Shown here: positions 29,089 to 40,934 of the stretch, piece by piece | Position numbering within the stretch: the stretch's first letter is position 1 | Layout of the letters: the number at the start of each line of letters is the position of its first letter | From: Mactromeris polynyma | Taxonomy: Eukaryota; Mollusca; Bivalvia; Venerida; Mactridae | Reading direction: 5' to 3' | NCBI GenBank assembly: GCA_032209605.1 | Contig: JASFXZ010000010.1 | Span: 6,965,385 to 7,029,384 of the forward strand | Length of the DNA: 64,000 nt | Made by a program: the position numbers and the translations under genes | Notes under the pieces: model-generated | Told to the model about the DNA's origin: nothing | The model's database searches: none | What the model saw: the letters and a program-made list of their open reading frames with translations, nothing else

Positions 29089-29212
29089 CAGTTAAACCTC
29101 ACTTAGAGACCATCTCAATAAAAAGACCACCTCAAAATTAAGAACACGATTTTCAAGTCTATTATCACTGTTTTGCTCTTTAATGAACCTCGCTATTAAG
29201 ACAACCTCCTGA
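29089..29212 (+). mobile_element. Terminal fragment of a DNA transposon, pogo/Tigger-like
   Basis: CAGTTAAACCTCACTTAGAG begins a stretch with repeated AACCTC and AGACCA/AGACAA words, e.g. GAACCTCGCTATTAAGACAA. This style of terminal and subterminal repeat is known from pogo-type elements. The opposite end and a transposase were not found. Confidence 0.4.
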
Positions 29213-31256
29213 AAGAGTATGTCTGATTGTGCTATTTATGGACATCCTGTGTTTTCCTATATCATGCAAATGATACTTGTTGTTAATTCGGTGCTCGAGT
29301 TTTTAGACAGAGTTATGGTGTATGACATATGTCTAGTTTCTTAAACGCAAATATATATGAAAATGCAATAATACGGGTATGGCTGAAACGAAAAATTCAT
29401 TACGTAAATTTGTCTCAGTATTAAGTCATATAACTGGCTGTGTCATATTCCTATCATCACGAATGCGGCGTCTTCAATTTATTATTTTCATTAAAATTAA
29501 TTGTCGGTTCAACACGCACCCACGTTAGAACTTCATATAAACTAATAAGATATTGATTTGTCGGCTGCTTGCGTTTTAGAGGTAAAATGTAATTTTATAA
29601 CAACAGAATCTATCTGAATTACCAACTTGTTTACAGCCACGTCAAAAGTTTTAATATCTTCATTAGGAAAGATGAGGTCTTGTCGAGATGAAACTTCAGT
29701 GATTAAATTGATTCAACAAAAGGCAGAATAAAACGGAAGTCCCGAAGGAGACACGCGCACCTGATACGTGTCTGCTTTCATACAGTAGATGAATCTTTTA
29801 ATGGCGGGAAACGTGATTACAGTGGCGGCCTACAACACATAGTAAAATATGCGAGCATTCAATCAAATGTTTTTATTAATTGCATTCTCGATGTTGTTAT
29901 TTCTGTATCGAATAAGTTTGCTGGGTATCTAAGCAGTACCCGCGCCTGGCCCAGGGATTGTCAAGTTTGCAGTTCAATCCCTTCTCATAAATCTGCGCTC
30001 CAACGAACTTCCTGTTTAATCGAGTGGAACGGATAGATAGCTGGTATGGGCTCAACCTCGGCCAATGCAGGGCTCAAACCTGCGATATTCGGATTAGGAG
30101 ATAGACGCTCTACCCCATTGAAGTACTCTCCCCCCCCCAAATACAGAGATTACAAGGTAAGCATCGTTTGCTCGCTGTAGCCATGACATCGTAAGTCCCC
30201 AATTTCCCACCATTAACCTTTATCCTACACACGGTCGTGAGAAATGTAAGATTATGAAATAATTATAAATATTATTATTCATGAACAACCAAACTTGTAA
30301 GAGCAAAAATATCTTTCGTGTAATATAAATAATAAGATCATTCAGATTATTCTTTATTTTACCACAAAGCTGTAACATTTAATTGGTCAGAGTATATACA
30401 AACATCGCAAGGCCATTTAATATATCCATACTCATGTCAAGTACCACTTAATACCAGTATAATTTAACAAACGTTTCTTTATTTAATTAACTCTTTATAT
30501 ACGTGTATATTGTTGTCCGGAAACGCGCAATACTCAATCACCACACATCGAATATTTTCGTTTGACGACAGATCACGTCGTAGATTACGGAGGGACCCGA
30601 GGATTGCCGATTGATATAACACTCGGACACATGACGCGATTTGAGCAATTACTGAATAAGTGTGGTTTATTTGTTGTGATCTAAATATTCTAAATATCTC
30701 AAATAGTTGTCTCTAGAGTGTCTCATTTCTGCAACAACATCACATATGCTTGCAAAGAAACTAAAAGAAATTGCACTTCTTATGAATTTGGGCCAATCTC
30801 TATTCTATTTCAACTTTATTACACGAACAAGACAATATGTTTGACCAATCAGTTATGCAAATCGTAACCATTAAATTTTTATTAAAATTTCGCACTCAAC
30901 AGAAAATAGATCGATCATTTAAAAACGAAATTTATTCATTATTATTTTTTCCAAAATTAATTTGTGACCCCTATAAAGCTCACGACGATATTCTTGAGCA
31001 AAGCTGAATATTTTAATAGCTAATGTATATTACCATCAGAATCCTAGCTAAATCAGAAAAGACGAAGGAACGCAAAACAACTAAATACGAAAATAGAATC
31101 GTCAAGTCATTTTACGACAATGTCCACTAAGCAATTGGTTTTTGGTGTGGCATGTAAGAGTTTACACGGGTCACGGGTACATTGTTTATATATCTATATC
31201 CTTTGTATGTATGCATTGTCCAATGTTTGCCGACTCTCATGTTCAGATGTGGTTCA
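29213..31256. other. Intergenic around a SINE remnant
   Basis: Apart from the SINE at 29935-30125, a small hairpin AGACACG/CGTGTCT (about 29748-29773) is the only structure seen. Confidence 0.5.
29935..30125 (-). mobile_element. tRNA-headed SINE remnant
   Basis: The minus strand reads GGGGTAGAGCG (A-box-like), TCTCCTAATCCG (anticodon-arm-like) and GCAGGTTTGAGCCCTGC (a B box closed by a perfect T-stem, plus 30067-30083), followed by a 130-bp body. The intact T-stem suggests a fairly recent tRNA-derived head. Confidence 0.6.
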
Positions 31257-31276
31257 GGGGGGGGGGGAGGGGGGGG
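31257..31276 (+). repeat. Poly-G tract with quadruplex potential
   Basis: Eleven G, one A, then eight G, followed by further short G runs. Striking in this AT-rich region. Confidence 0.85.
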
Positions 31277-31490
31277 TGTTCTTTTTGTTTTTGGGGAATG
31301 AAAGGATAAGTATGAAGAAGGATGCACCCTTAAGTATATGTACCCCTAGTAGTTTCTTTGCAACAAGTACAGATCCCTAAGTTACCAAACAAAACAATGC
31401 ATGAGGGAAGTATACAGATAAAACTATAAAGTTTAAGTTCAGTTTGGACTTCTTTATTTTACAAGTGTGCAACATATATTTATCGGGAGT

Positions 31491-32410
31491 TGTCTGCATC
31501 CTCGGGTACTTGCCATCACTCCCGTTGTCTCCTTGGGTACTTGCCATCACTCCCGTTGTCTGCGTCCTTGGTACTTGCCATCACTCCCGTTGTCTGCATC
31601 CTTGGGTACTTACCATCACTCCCGTTGTCTGCGTCCTGGGGTATTTGCCATCATACCCGTTGTCTGCGTCCTGGGGTACTTGCCATCACTCCCGTTGTCT
31701 GCGTCCTGGGGTACTTGCCATCACTCCCGTTGTCTCCTTGGGTACTTGCCATCATTCCCGTTGTCTGCATCCTTGGGTACTTGCCATCACTCCCGTTGTC
31801 TGCATCCTTGGGTACTTGCCTTCACTCCCGTTGTCTGCATCCTGGGGTACTTGCCATCACTCCCGTTGTCTGCATCCTGGGGTACTTGCCATCACTCTCG
31901 TTGTCTGCATCCTTGGGTACTTGCCATCACTCTCGTTGTCTGCATCCTTGGGTACTTGCCATCACTCCCGTTGTCTGCGTCCTGGGGTATTTGCCATCAC
32001 TCCCGTTGTCTGCATCCTTGGGTACTTTCCATCACTCCCGTTGTCTGCGTCCTGGGGTACTTGCCATCACTCCCGTTGTCTGCGTCCTGTGGTACTTTCC
32101 ATCCCTCCCGTTGTCTGCATCCTGGGGTACTTGCCATCACTCCCGTTGTCTGCATCCTGGGGTACTTGCCATCACTCTCGTTGTCTGCATCCTTGGGTAC
32201 TTGCCATCACTCCCGTTGTCTCCTGGGGTACTTGCCATCACTCCCGTTGTCTGCGTCCTGGGGTATTTGCCATCACTCCCGTTGTCTGCATCCTTGGGTA
32301 CTTGCCATCACTCCCGTTGTCTGCGTCCTGGGGTACTTGCCATCACTCCCGTTGTCTGCGTCCTGTGGTACTTTCCATCACTCCCGTTGTCTCCTGGGGT
32401 ACTTGCCACC
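31491..32410 (+). repeat. 35-bp minisatellite, about 26 copies, open in all three forward frames
   Basis: Unit: TGTCTGCATCCTTGGGTACT plus TGCCATCACTCCCGT; starts at 31491 and 31526 give a 35-bp period. A minority of units lack GCAT/GCGT. The main variants are CATCC/CGTCC and CTTGG/CTGGG. Because 35 is not a multiple of three and the unit has no stop in any forward frame, three long overlapping ORFs (312-363 codons) appear that spell the same periodic peptide. No start context, splice signals or known domain support translation. Confidence 0.95.
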
Positions 32411-34468
32411 ATAATTCAGGGATGTTGAATCATAATCCTGATCGAGAGACACACAGTCTACCAGTCAACCATTGTGCGTCCTTGCAATGTTGGGACCTGG
32501 GCTGCAGAACAACGACGAAGACGTCCCGTCTCTAGTTTTAAGTAGGCAATTACCGTCCAGGACACGAAAATGAACAACAACATGAAAACACCAGTGTAAG
32601 TATGTAATGAAAACATTGATGATGTCATTGTAAAACAACACACTCGATAGCTGGAATGTTGATTGTTTGAATATCGTACACCACTCAGAGTACTTGACGC
32701 AATTTGAGTGTGTCAGTGGATCAACAATATCAAAATAATCATCTACACAGTTTTTGAACATTTTGGACAAATTTGGACATAACATATTTTCGTGGGGAAA
32801 ATGTCCGCTTTTGCATATCTTTTTATATTACTAGGAATGGCTCTTGATGTAAATCTTTCGATGGTGTAATTAATATAGGAAATCCTACAGGAGAACAAAT
32901 AAACACTCCACAATCCACTAAATGTTACTGGGAAGGTTAGAGGGTATCAATATTTTCTAATGACTCACTGAGCGATAAAAAAACGTGCAGTTTAACATGC
33001 CTATTAATGCTGTTTTGACATTTTTTCCGCGAAATAAACTCGAGTGAATTCGACCAAGTTTGTGTTGCTTATCATTTGAAGTGTTCTAAGTTCTCTGACC
33101 AAAATCAGGGTTATGTAATTCCCTGAATCAGCAAATAAAATAGACCGGAATGCATAGTTTCTAATGTGCATTCGTAATATATCCGCCCAGATTCACAGAC
33201 AATCTAAGAAATGCTTAGTTGTATACCATATTTTGGGTCATGCGAGTGATTTGAGGTCTAACAGACAAGCTCATACTGTCATATATCTATGCGTTCCTTC
33301 ATACTGTCATATATCTATGCGTTCCTTCATACTGTCATATATCTATGCGTTCCTTTTTAAACATCTCATCCATGAGAATTTTTATTTCAATTTTAAAACG
33401 CGGTTTCTCTATACCCTTTTTCTAGTCACTAAGTGCTTTAACAGTGCGTTACCCGCAGTCACGGGCAATGAAGAGTATTCATTGAATCATATTAGGACTC
33501 TAGTTTAATCCATGACTCGATTGGGGTTATTACAAAGCATCTTTAACAAATATTTTCATTCATTATGCAGCTGATTCAGTACCTAAAAATGGGATGAATT
33601 CGCTTTTGTCATCAATATTTTATATGAATTTAAGTTCACTGTTACAGTTTGGTGCAAAGTGTTACCTTTTTACAAACATATATGAATGATGTAATTCGCA
33701 CTGGAGTATGAAGCCTTAAACTTTACCACAGTCTTTATCATTATCTAATCATGGTTATATTCTTATTTATTCATTCGAAAACGAGCGACGTTAAAACCTT
33801 GACCAGCGGATAAGAACTATATATGACCTCCAGGGGACCCTCGGAATAAAACAAAATACTATTCAAAAGGTTACATAAGCTTATATAAAGCACACGTGTA
33901 AATTCGTTCCGAGTCCTGTGGCTTTATTTTACTCACTATACTGATCAATGCCCAACGAAGCGTGTACATCTTGGTATGCCTATACTTTGTACTTTTCGAA
34001 GATAGATTTTACGTATTTTAGAAACCCTGTGGTTTAGCTAGAAGCGCGTAGGGGGTCATTTAAAATTGAATGACAAATGTCAGTGGTTAGTTGACAAACG
34101 GCTACAAATTACAAAACACAGAAATATGCACACCTAACAATCATAATAATTCCATGACGTACTTAGTGAGGTAATCTCAAAGAATGCACCAAATTGTACA
34201 TTTAACACCTGTCAAGGTGACACGTAAATGAGTGTTACATTACAAGTTTTCGTTGATGTCTTAATTTAACGACCTTGCATGATACAGCAATTCTGCTTGC
34301 TATACCGAATGACATTGACATTAAAAGCCCCCCTTCTGTTGTTACTCACGAAGTAAGTTAGTTGGTTAGTAAACAATGTGTTTCATCGTTCTGTTATGCC
34401 TGTCGTTCAACTCATCGAAACAATCACACACGTTGAAAATACATTTTTTTGGTTACCATGTTCTTTTG
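32411..34468. other. Intergenic between minisatellites
   Basis: It holds only the 28-bp triplet repeat at 33271-33354. The 106-codon minus ORF near 32465-32785 starts in the end of the minisatellite flank and has no domain. Confidence 0.5.
33271..33354 (+). repeat. 28-bp tandem repeat, three copies
   Basis: TCATACTGTCATATATCTAT plus GCGTTCCT recurs at 33271, 33299 and 33327, practically identical. Confidence 0.95.
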
Positions 34469-34657
34469 TTTGAATCAGTGTTGTTTGAATCAGTGCTGTT
34501 TGAATCAGTGCTGTTTGAATCAGTGTTGTTTGAATCAGTGTTGTTTGAATCAGTGTTGTTTGAATCAGTGTAGTTTGAATCAGTGTTGTTTGAATCAGTG
34601 TTGTTTGAATCAGTGTAGTTTGAATCAGTGTTGTTTGAATCAGTGTTGTTTGAATCG
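34469..34657 (+). repeat. 15-bp minisatellite, 13 copies
   Basis: Unit TTTGAATCAGTGTTG, starts every 15 bp from 34469 to 34649. A few units have CTG or TAG instead of TTG after AGTG. Two frames stay open and read LFESV or CLNQC repeats; this is a repeat effect, not a gene. Confidence 0.95.
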
Positions 34658-37182
34658 ACGATATATTACGTTTTCACAAACTCGCAATCAAACAAACTAA
34701 TTTGTCGTCAAAAGCTTTCTTCAAGATTACCGTCTATGGCATAGAAACATTTATGGTCTACGAACGGTTTCTGTCAAATCCAAGTTTGTATTTTGCTCTA
34801 CTTACACGACAGCGACGAAATGGACAGATTGGCTCCAGACATTTTCCATTTAAACATACATATTATAAGTTAGCAATACTTCAGTGTCAGTCAAATTTAA
34901 TTCTGCTAGAAAATAATGCTGGTTTCTTTCCTGACTTTATGAATTTAAATATAGACACACAACCAAACAGGAGGGGGCGACGTCACGAACAATAGAGTAT
35001 TGCTTGTGTTAGACCTCGGGCAGCTGCCAACAGAGATAAATTAGTATTTGCAAAGAAACAAATCTGTCTTAATTCATTTTGAAGAGCAGGCATATATATA
35101 TATTCACCAGGGTGAAGTATTCAGATGTTGAAACATACTTCTGAGGCAGTAAATTTTGCTATTTGCGATGAAGAAATGTTCATGTTAGAATAGCGACTGT
35201 TAAATATCCTTTCTTTTCAAGAAGGCAGCATGAAAGTTGACATTTACTTCATATTTTTAATGTGTGTAGTCATCAGTGCAATCCCAGCAGCTTCTCTAAT
35301 TCAACCATGATGAGAAACTGTTACTGTAGCTACGTGTGAGTAATCAACATGACCGTTAGACATAATAGTCTTATAATTTGTGTGTGGGTGAAATCATTTT
35401 AGTAATTAATTATAAGGCCGCTAACTTACGTCGACTTACGGCTTAATGACTTAGTATCTGATTTTGGCAAGGGTTCTCAAAGCTTAATTTTTTTATTCTA
35501 TAATTCAATTAATCATCACAACTTAAAAGTTATAAACAAACACGAGCATAATTGCCGAGTATTCCCTTTATGGAATTAAACAGAAATTATCGACCGCTCA
35601 ATAGTCTCTATAAGTTGTTCTTACATTATGTGAACCATTAACGTAAACTGTAATGAAATTAAACGGCGCGATATTGTGATCAATTGAAATATAACTAAGA
35701 GTTGTTCCCCTTCCGATGTAATATTTATTTAAACACCGTGGAATATGTAGCATCGAGCGTTGGTAGAGTCACACTCTATAAGATTGTCTGTAAGAATAAA
35801 GGATGCGAGTGATTGCTCATACTGGCCTCTCTTTAAACATAATGTTCACAGACGAGTTCCAAGAGCAGATATGTGGTATCAGGTGTGTCACGTTTATTCG
35901 ATAGTTACTTTGCCAAGTCTCCTTCAATTACCGACAGACACACGACACAATGCCTTATAGATATCATACATAAATCACAGTTTAGTTACAAATAATAACG
36001 ATCATTATGTAACGTACGTATGATTTACGATGAGTAACGGAGTATTCACCCAGTCTCTTATATGGGATTGTACATTTTACAGACCTTTTGGTAATAACTG
36101 TACCACACATAAATGTATCAGCTATTAAAAATATGTTCTGTACATTAATACATAACGCATCCCAACAACATACTGAAATGAGTTCAACGTGCAAATTACG
36201 TTTAATATGAGAGCAATATCTGTATAAATATATGTCAATACAGTAGTTCGTCGTTTGAGTCATTTCTGGTTCTTTACAACGTATGTGGGAATTACCTTCA
36301 AATACAGATTTCAACAAGGGTTTGAAATGTGCAGCTATTTGATTTTTCCTTTCAAACTATCTCAGTTGGACAAAGATTGTCGTATAAAACAGAGATAGGA
36401 TAAAGGATTTTAAAATACACTATTCTATATCAGATGTATACAAGGTTTAGTAAACGCTATCTATACACTATGGAAGGATGGACTCTATTTATTTTTCTAG
36501 TCCAATCCGTGAGTTAACTGTTATGTCCTGTTTTTTTACACGGATGATCTTCGAATTGAATTAAGGCACACGATAACCGACCGTTTGTTAATTAAGTAAC
36601 TATTGTATAAACTTAGAAAATAAAAGCCGTATACTGAATGCGTAAAAAGTACAAATGCATTTAAATATACATATCAATGAAGTGCACGGATGATCTAAAA
36701 CGACTTAAAAACGATAGTGTAAACTTCAATTATCTTTTTTTTTATTTCGGTAATTAACATCGCGTTTAATTACACGTTTTAATTGTAGATATAAATTTAC
36801 TTACTATATACACATTACTACTCGTATACGTAGTAGTACATTTTGATAACATGCCTCGTTGATCGTCAAACCATTCGCCGTAATTGAGTTAAGTTATATA
36901 TTCTTTTTTTCAAATTCTACAAGATTTATAAAAAAAAAAAAAAATGATAAAATCAGCCGTCATAAAATAGAATTAATTTTCGAAATTAATTAATTTTAAA
37001 CTACTGTCGTTCAACCAGTATCCGCAATTACACGTTATGTTTTTCTATAATGCCCACCAACTTTGGTATCGTTCTATCCGTTGACATAAAATATTTCAAC
37101 CCTAGTAATATTGTTTCCCCAATCATAACGAGAGGAAGAAACCACCACTCACAAAATAATATTCACCCAGTTATCGCGAGAG
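34658..37182. other. Upstream intergenic region of the P450 gene
   Basis: No exon was recognised. The region is strongly AT-rich towards 36900, where a poly-A run and near-palindromic AATTAATTTTCGAAATTAAT occur. Confidence 0.5.
36930..36944 (+). repeat. Poly-A run
   Basis: Fifteen consecutive A. It could be a retroelement tail, but no body is recognisable before it. Confidence 0.7.
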
Positions 37183-37280
37183 ATCACGTGATATCTATTT
37201 TAAAGCGATATGAATTTACCAGTTTAAGCCCCGCCTCCTACAGCTATATAAGAGTATCAACTACTCTAGGTTTATCATTC
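37183..37280 (+). promoter_or_regulatory. Core promoter of the P450 gene: E-box, GC box, TATA, initiator
   Basis: Four elements lie in order. ATCACGTGAT, a 10-bp palindromic E-box, is at 37183-37192. A GC box, CCCCGCCTCC, is at 37229-37238. TATATAAG is at 37245-37252, and an initiator-like TCATTC is at 37275-37280. The TATA start is 32 bp before the initiator A, the usual distance. A second CACGTG lies at 37302-37307, inside the proposed leader. ATCACGTGA is the known E-box form bound by SREBP and is also used by TFEB/MITF/USF factors, so lipid-linked control is possible but unproven. Confidence 0.55.
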
Positions 37281-37453
37281 ACAAACCGACGTCTAGTAAT
37301 ACACGTGATACTACGAGTGGGAGAAACTTAAATCAGTTGAACTGACTCTATACTACTGCTGCATTAAGAAACGAAACTGAAAAATATTGGATTTTACAAA
37401 AATATCGGAATAGCATATAGCGAATATATCTCAAGATCTCAGACGCATAAACT
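37277..37453 (+). other. Proposed non-coding first exon (5' UTR) of the P450 gene
   Basis: The stretch begins at an initiator-like TCATTC (A at 37277) and ends at ACT|GTAAGTA, a strong donor. The matching acceptor TTTGTTTCTTTTCAG ends at 38453, with TACTAAT, a near-ideal branch site, shortly upstream. The second part of the leader, 38454-38500, leads directly into the start codon. There is no ATG in either leader part, so no upstream ORF is present. The transcription start is inferred from motif spacing only. Confidence 0.55.
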
Positions 37454-38453
37454 GTAAGTATTTTGTTATGTTGTATTTAAAAATTAAAAGAAAACGATTA
37501 TATTTGATAGTGCATGAAAATATGTTTATTGGATTATCACTTACTGTTTAATATGATAAAAAGTCATTGGTTTCATTTTTCAATATATATTTCACACACA
37601 GGTACTTAATAGTGATATTACTTTACTTTCCGGCACTGTCGCCTTTGTCAAATTAACATCTATATAGTTTCAAACATAGGTGAACTTTTTTCAATGGAAC
37701 ATTGTTCAAACTACACTAATGAACGTTAATATACAACCAACTTAGACACTGTTGATATTGTCAACAGTGATTAAATCGAGACAATCGGCATGATCATTAG
37801 TATAATTTATAGGATTGACTATGTACTACAAGGATATAAAAAGTGTAGAGTGTCTCTAGCATACTGACCTGTCGCACGGATATATTCTCTGGTTGAATTA
37901 GTCATATGTCTAAATTTAATACATTAAATCATCTCTGAGGAATGAAAACATGAAAGAAAAGTCGAGAGAAAGCCGCTTATGTGTTGGAGAGCTCCGCCAA
38001 CTGCGTCTAGTACAAGTTACAAAATTTACTCAGTTCCGAAAAAGGCGCCAATATTTATTGATATTTACAATTTGCCGTTTCTTTAGCAATAATGTTAGTA
38101 TTATCTTTGTCTTGATCGATTTCTAAGTGTTAGAGCGTATCATTGTCTGTATGGTCGTTAGAATAATACCTTGAGCAATGATTAACATGTGACTATTGAA
38201 CATGACACTGACACCGTGTTTAAGTATTTTTAAGGAAATGTTTCACATATTGTCATACAGTGAAAGGTTCCGATTATTATCAATTTCAAACAGTACCTAC
38301 TTTGTTATTGAAATCGCCTTGGCCATACACCGTTAAATTGATGGAGTAAGATAACACAAATGAATAAACGAATTATCAATATTTAGTAATACCTCAATTC
38401 TTAACATGCAATTTAACAATAATTACTAATGCTCGGTTTTTGTTTCTTTTCAG
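37454..38453 (+). other. Proposed first intron of the P450 gene (5' UTR)
   Basis: GTAAGTA donor, TACTAAT branch-site match near 38424 and a T-rich tract before CAG. No other gene inside. Confidence 0.55.
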
Positions 38454-38500
38454 ACCATATCTGGATATAATCTTCTCTAGAAGTTCACAAGCAAAGAAAG

Positions 38501-40749
38501 ATGGTTGCCATTACATTGTACTTAGGAATAGCTGCGTTCGCCTTAGTGGCTGTGTACCTCAAATTTCTTTTTAGAAGAAGGTATGTGTTATACTTTCTCA
38601 TTCATGTTCTTTTTTAGTTTTATTATCTAACGCAACGAAACAATGACTGTCCTCTTGTGACAAGTAGGAGTGTAATTACAGCTAACTTTTCACACCTAAC
38701 AGCATGACGGTACCCTATTTTTAGTAATATTGACCTTTACTGAGGTCAACGGTTAGGGGCTAATTACATACTTGTATGTCAACAATTAATAAACATGTAA
38801 TTTAAATCTACTGTTAGCACTGATCTAGACAGTCATATGTCAAAAGATAGGTTACTGTCACTTTTAGGAGGGGAAATAAGCGTGACAAGGCAATTAATAT
38901 ATCATGTCCAACAGTGTAATCGTTCTTGTGACTTTCCAACTTTCAGAGCATTAATTTATGTATTTTCTCTTTTTGTATTTACAGACGAAAGGATGAGCCA
39001 GTCAGTGTTCCCGGCCATCTCATCTGGGGAAACGGAGTTGCATTTGCGGAAAATGCCGTAAGTTTCATTCACGAAGCTACGGCTAAATTTGGCAGCGTTT
39101 TTAACATCCGCCTTTTGCATCAAAATCTTACAATCATCAACGACCCACATTCATATGAGCAATTTTGCAAGCAGAAGAATTTCGATTTTGATCCAATTCA
39201 GAAGCAAGTGAATAATAACGTTTTCAGTTTCCAGCTGGTTGATGCAAGAAAAATGATAAAGGAAGCAGGGAAAAAGGTCAAGGGACAATATATGGTTGCA
39301 AACATGCAGTCATTCTCAAAACATCTGAACACAACCTTTGAGGAAACAATTGAAGAGAACGGTCCATCAATGAATGAATGGTGCGAAGATGGACTGCGTT
39401 CAATGGCCTCCAAAACAATGTTCCGAGCAATTTTCAGGACCATATTCGGAAAGGAACGTCCAGGGGATATGTTTGAGCCAAACAAAGTATACAAAAGTTT
39501 TGATGCTTTCCACAAGTATTTCAATTTCTTGTGGTTAGGACTTCCCATCCGGTTGTTCCCAAAAGCTTGTCGTGCTCTTGAGGTTCTCATTCAACAGCCA
39601 AATTCTTGTGACATTATGAGCCGTGACGATGTCTCAGAATATATCAAATACTCAACTAACTTTATGTTGCAACATGGACAGACTGAAACAGACATTATTG
39701 GACACAATTTGGTATTCCTACATGTTAACTACAACACCTTCCGCGTTTCATTCTGGTTGATATACTACCTTACACAATTCGAGGAAGCACGCAAAGAATT
39801 GCTTAGAGAGATCACCCAGCTGGTCAACGAAAAAGCCGAATTCAGCGACAGTGATGGACCAGTAGAATTAACATTAGAGGATGTGGAAAGGATGCAGGTG
39901 CTTGGTAAGTTGAATCATACTGTAATTAGAATATTAAAATTGATTAATTTTATTTTCTTAAACGGTTAATCAGCCAATCAATAAATAACTATGTTCAAGT
40001 TTTATTCTTCTAAGACATACACATGCTGTTCATAACATGTTAAAATAATGTATCTGCAATTTTATTATATGGCATTATTATTTTTCAATTACAGACAGCA
40101 TGGTAAAGGAAACTATCCGCTACACTAGTGGCGTGTTTATGGTACGCTCTGTTACTAAGGACACTTACTTTGAGAAAGATTCTGGCGAAAAAGTGCTGAT
40201 CAGGGAGGGAGATAGAGTTGCAATTTACCCACCAGCAATCCATAAGGACCCAGAAATTTTCGAAAACCCATTGGTGAGTTTCATTGTTCTTATAGTGATA
40301 TATGTATTTTTAGATATAAGTAAAATAAAATCACAAATAATTGCCTATGGTAATAAAAAACTACTTAATATATTTCCTCGACAGTTTTTATATTACTACA
40401 ATTACAATTCTCATTTTTTTACTAGGAAATTATATTAAATATCTTTTTTTCTATTTTTCAGACATTCAAAGCGGACAGATTCATCAATGCAACATTTACC
40501 AAAAATGGCCGCGAAGTGAAAAACCCCTTAATGGCGTTCGGTTCATTATGTCCCGGCAAGAAACTTGCCATCACCCAAGCCAAATGGTATTTGCTTAACC
40601 TCGTCTACAAATTTGACTTCAAAGTCGCAGAAGGACAAACTTGTGAGCCTGATGTGCATTATCATGGCCACGAAATTCTCCCGCCAACGAACGATGTTAA
40701 CATTTTATACAAAAAGAAAAACAATGTTCGACAATTGGAACTTGTATAA
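38501..40749 (+). CDS. Cytochrome P450, CYP7/CYP8/CYP39-like, four coding exons, 488 aa
   Basis: Four exons join in frame: 38501-38580, 38985-39904, 40095-40273 and 40462-40749, with GT/AG introns in phases 2, 1 and 0. The start ATG has A at -3 and G at +4, with no ATG earlier in the proposed leader. Residues 1-27 form a hydrophobic ER anchor ending in FLFRRRR. A proline/glycine hinge follows, then NDPHSY (about residues 79-84), an I-helix about 264-288, KETIR at 338-342 (ExxR: E339, R342), YPPAIHKDPEIF, FKADRF and the heme-thiolate motif FGSLCPGKK with Cys423. DPHSY, LDSMVKE and the C-terminal EILPPTNDV match the CYP7/CYP8 group, whose known members hydroxylate sterols or isomerise prostaglandin H2. 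The length (488) is close to the usual 500. Oddities: the heme loop lacks three residues, the I-helix has no usual AGxxT, and no C-helix WxxxR is visible. The exact subfamily and substrate are not known; catalysis is uncertain. Confidence 0.93.
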
Positions 40750-40921
40750 CATATTCGCAAAGCAAACAAACTGTGTAAAACACTGGGTCACAGAAAATCC
40801 CTGCCATTTGGACTATAATGACGAGAGACTACTACAAAACATGTTTGTAAATTATGCGCGCGCTAGAAAAAAAGTATATTTTTGTATATTAATCTTGTTG
40901 TAAATTAATTCGCTATATTGT

Positions 40922-40934
40922 ATTTATTTATTTA
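40922..40934 (+). promoter_or_regulatory. AU-rich element in the P450 3' UTR
   Basis: Overlapping ATTTA pentamers (ATTTATTTATTTA) lie about 170 bp after the stop codon. A second run of the same kind is at about 41711-41729. Such clusters in a 3' UTR usually destabilise mRNA. They count here only if the transcript extends this far. Confidence 0.35.

Noticed and set aside
31444..32535. Long forward ORFs of 312-363 codons as protein genes
   Set aside because: They are three frames of one 35-bp minisatellite with equal repeat peptides, no domain and no frame conservation.
34376..34700. CLNQC / LFESV repeat proteins
   Set aside because: A 15-bp minisatellite divisible by three; any open frame gives a repeat peptide.
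35982..36317. 111-codon minus-strand ORF upstream of the P450
   Set aside because: No recognisable domain or start context; treated as chance.
39198..39590. 130-codon minus-strand ORF
   Set aside because: It lies antisense to the main P450 exon and has no domain of its own.
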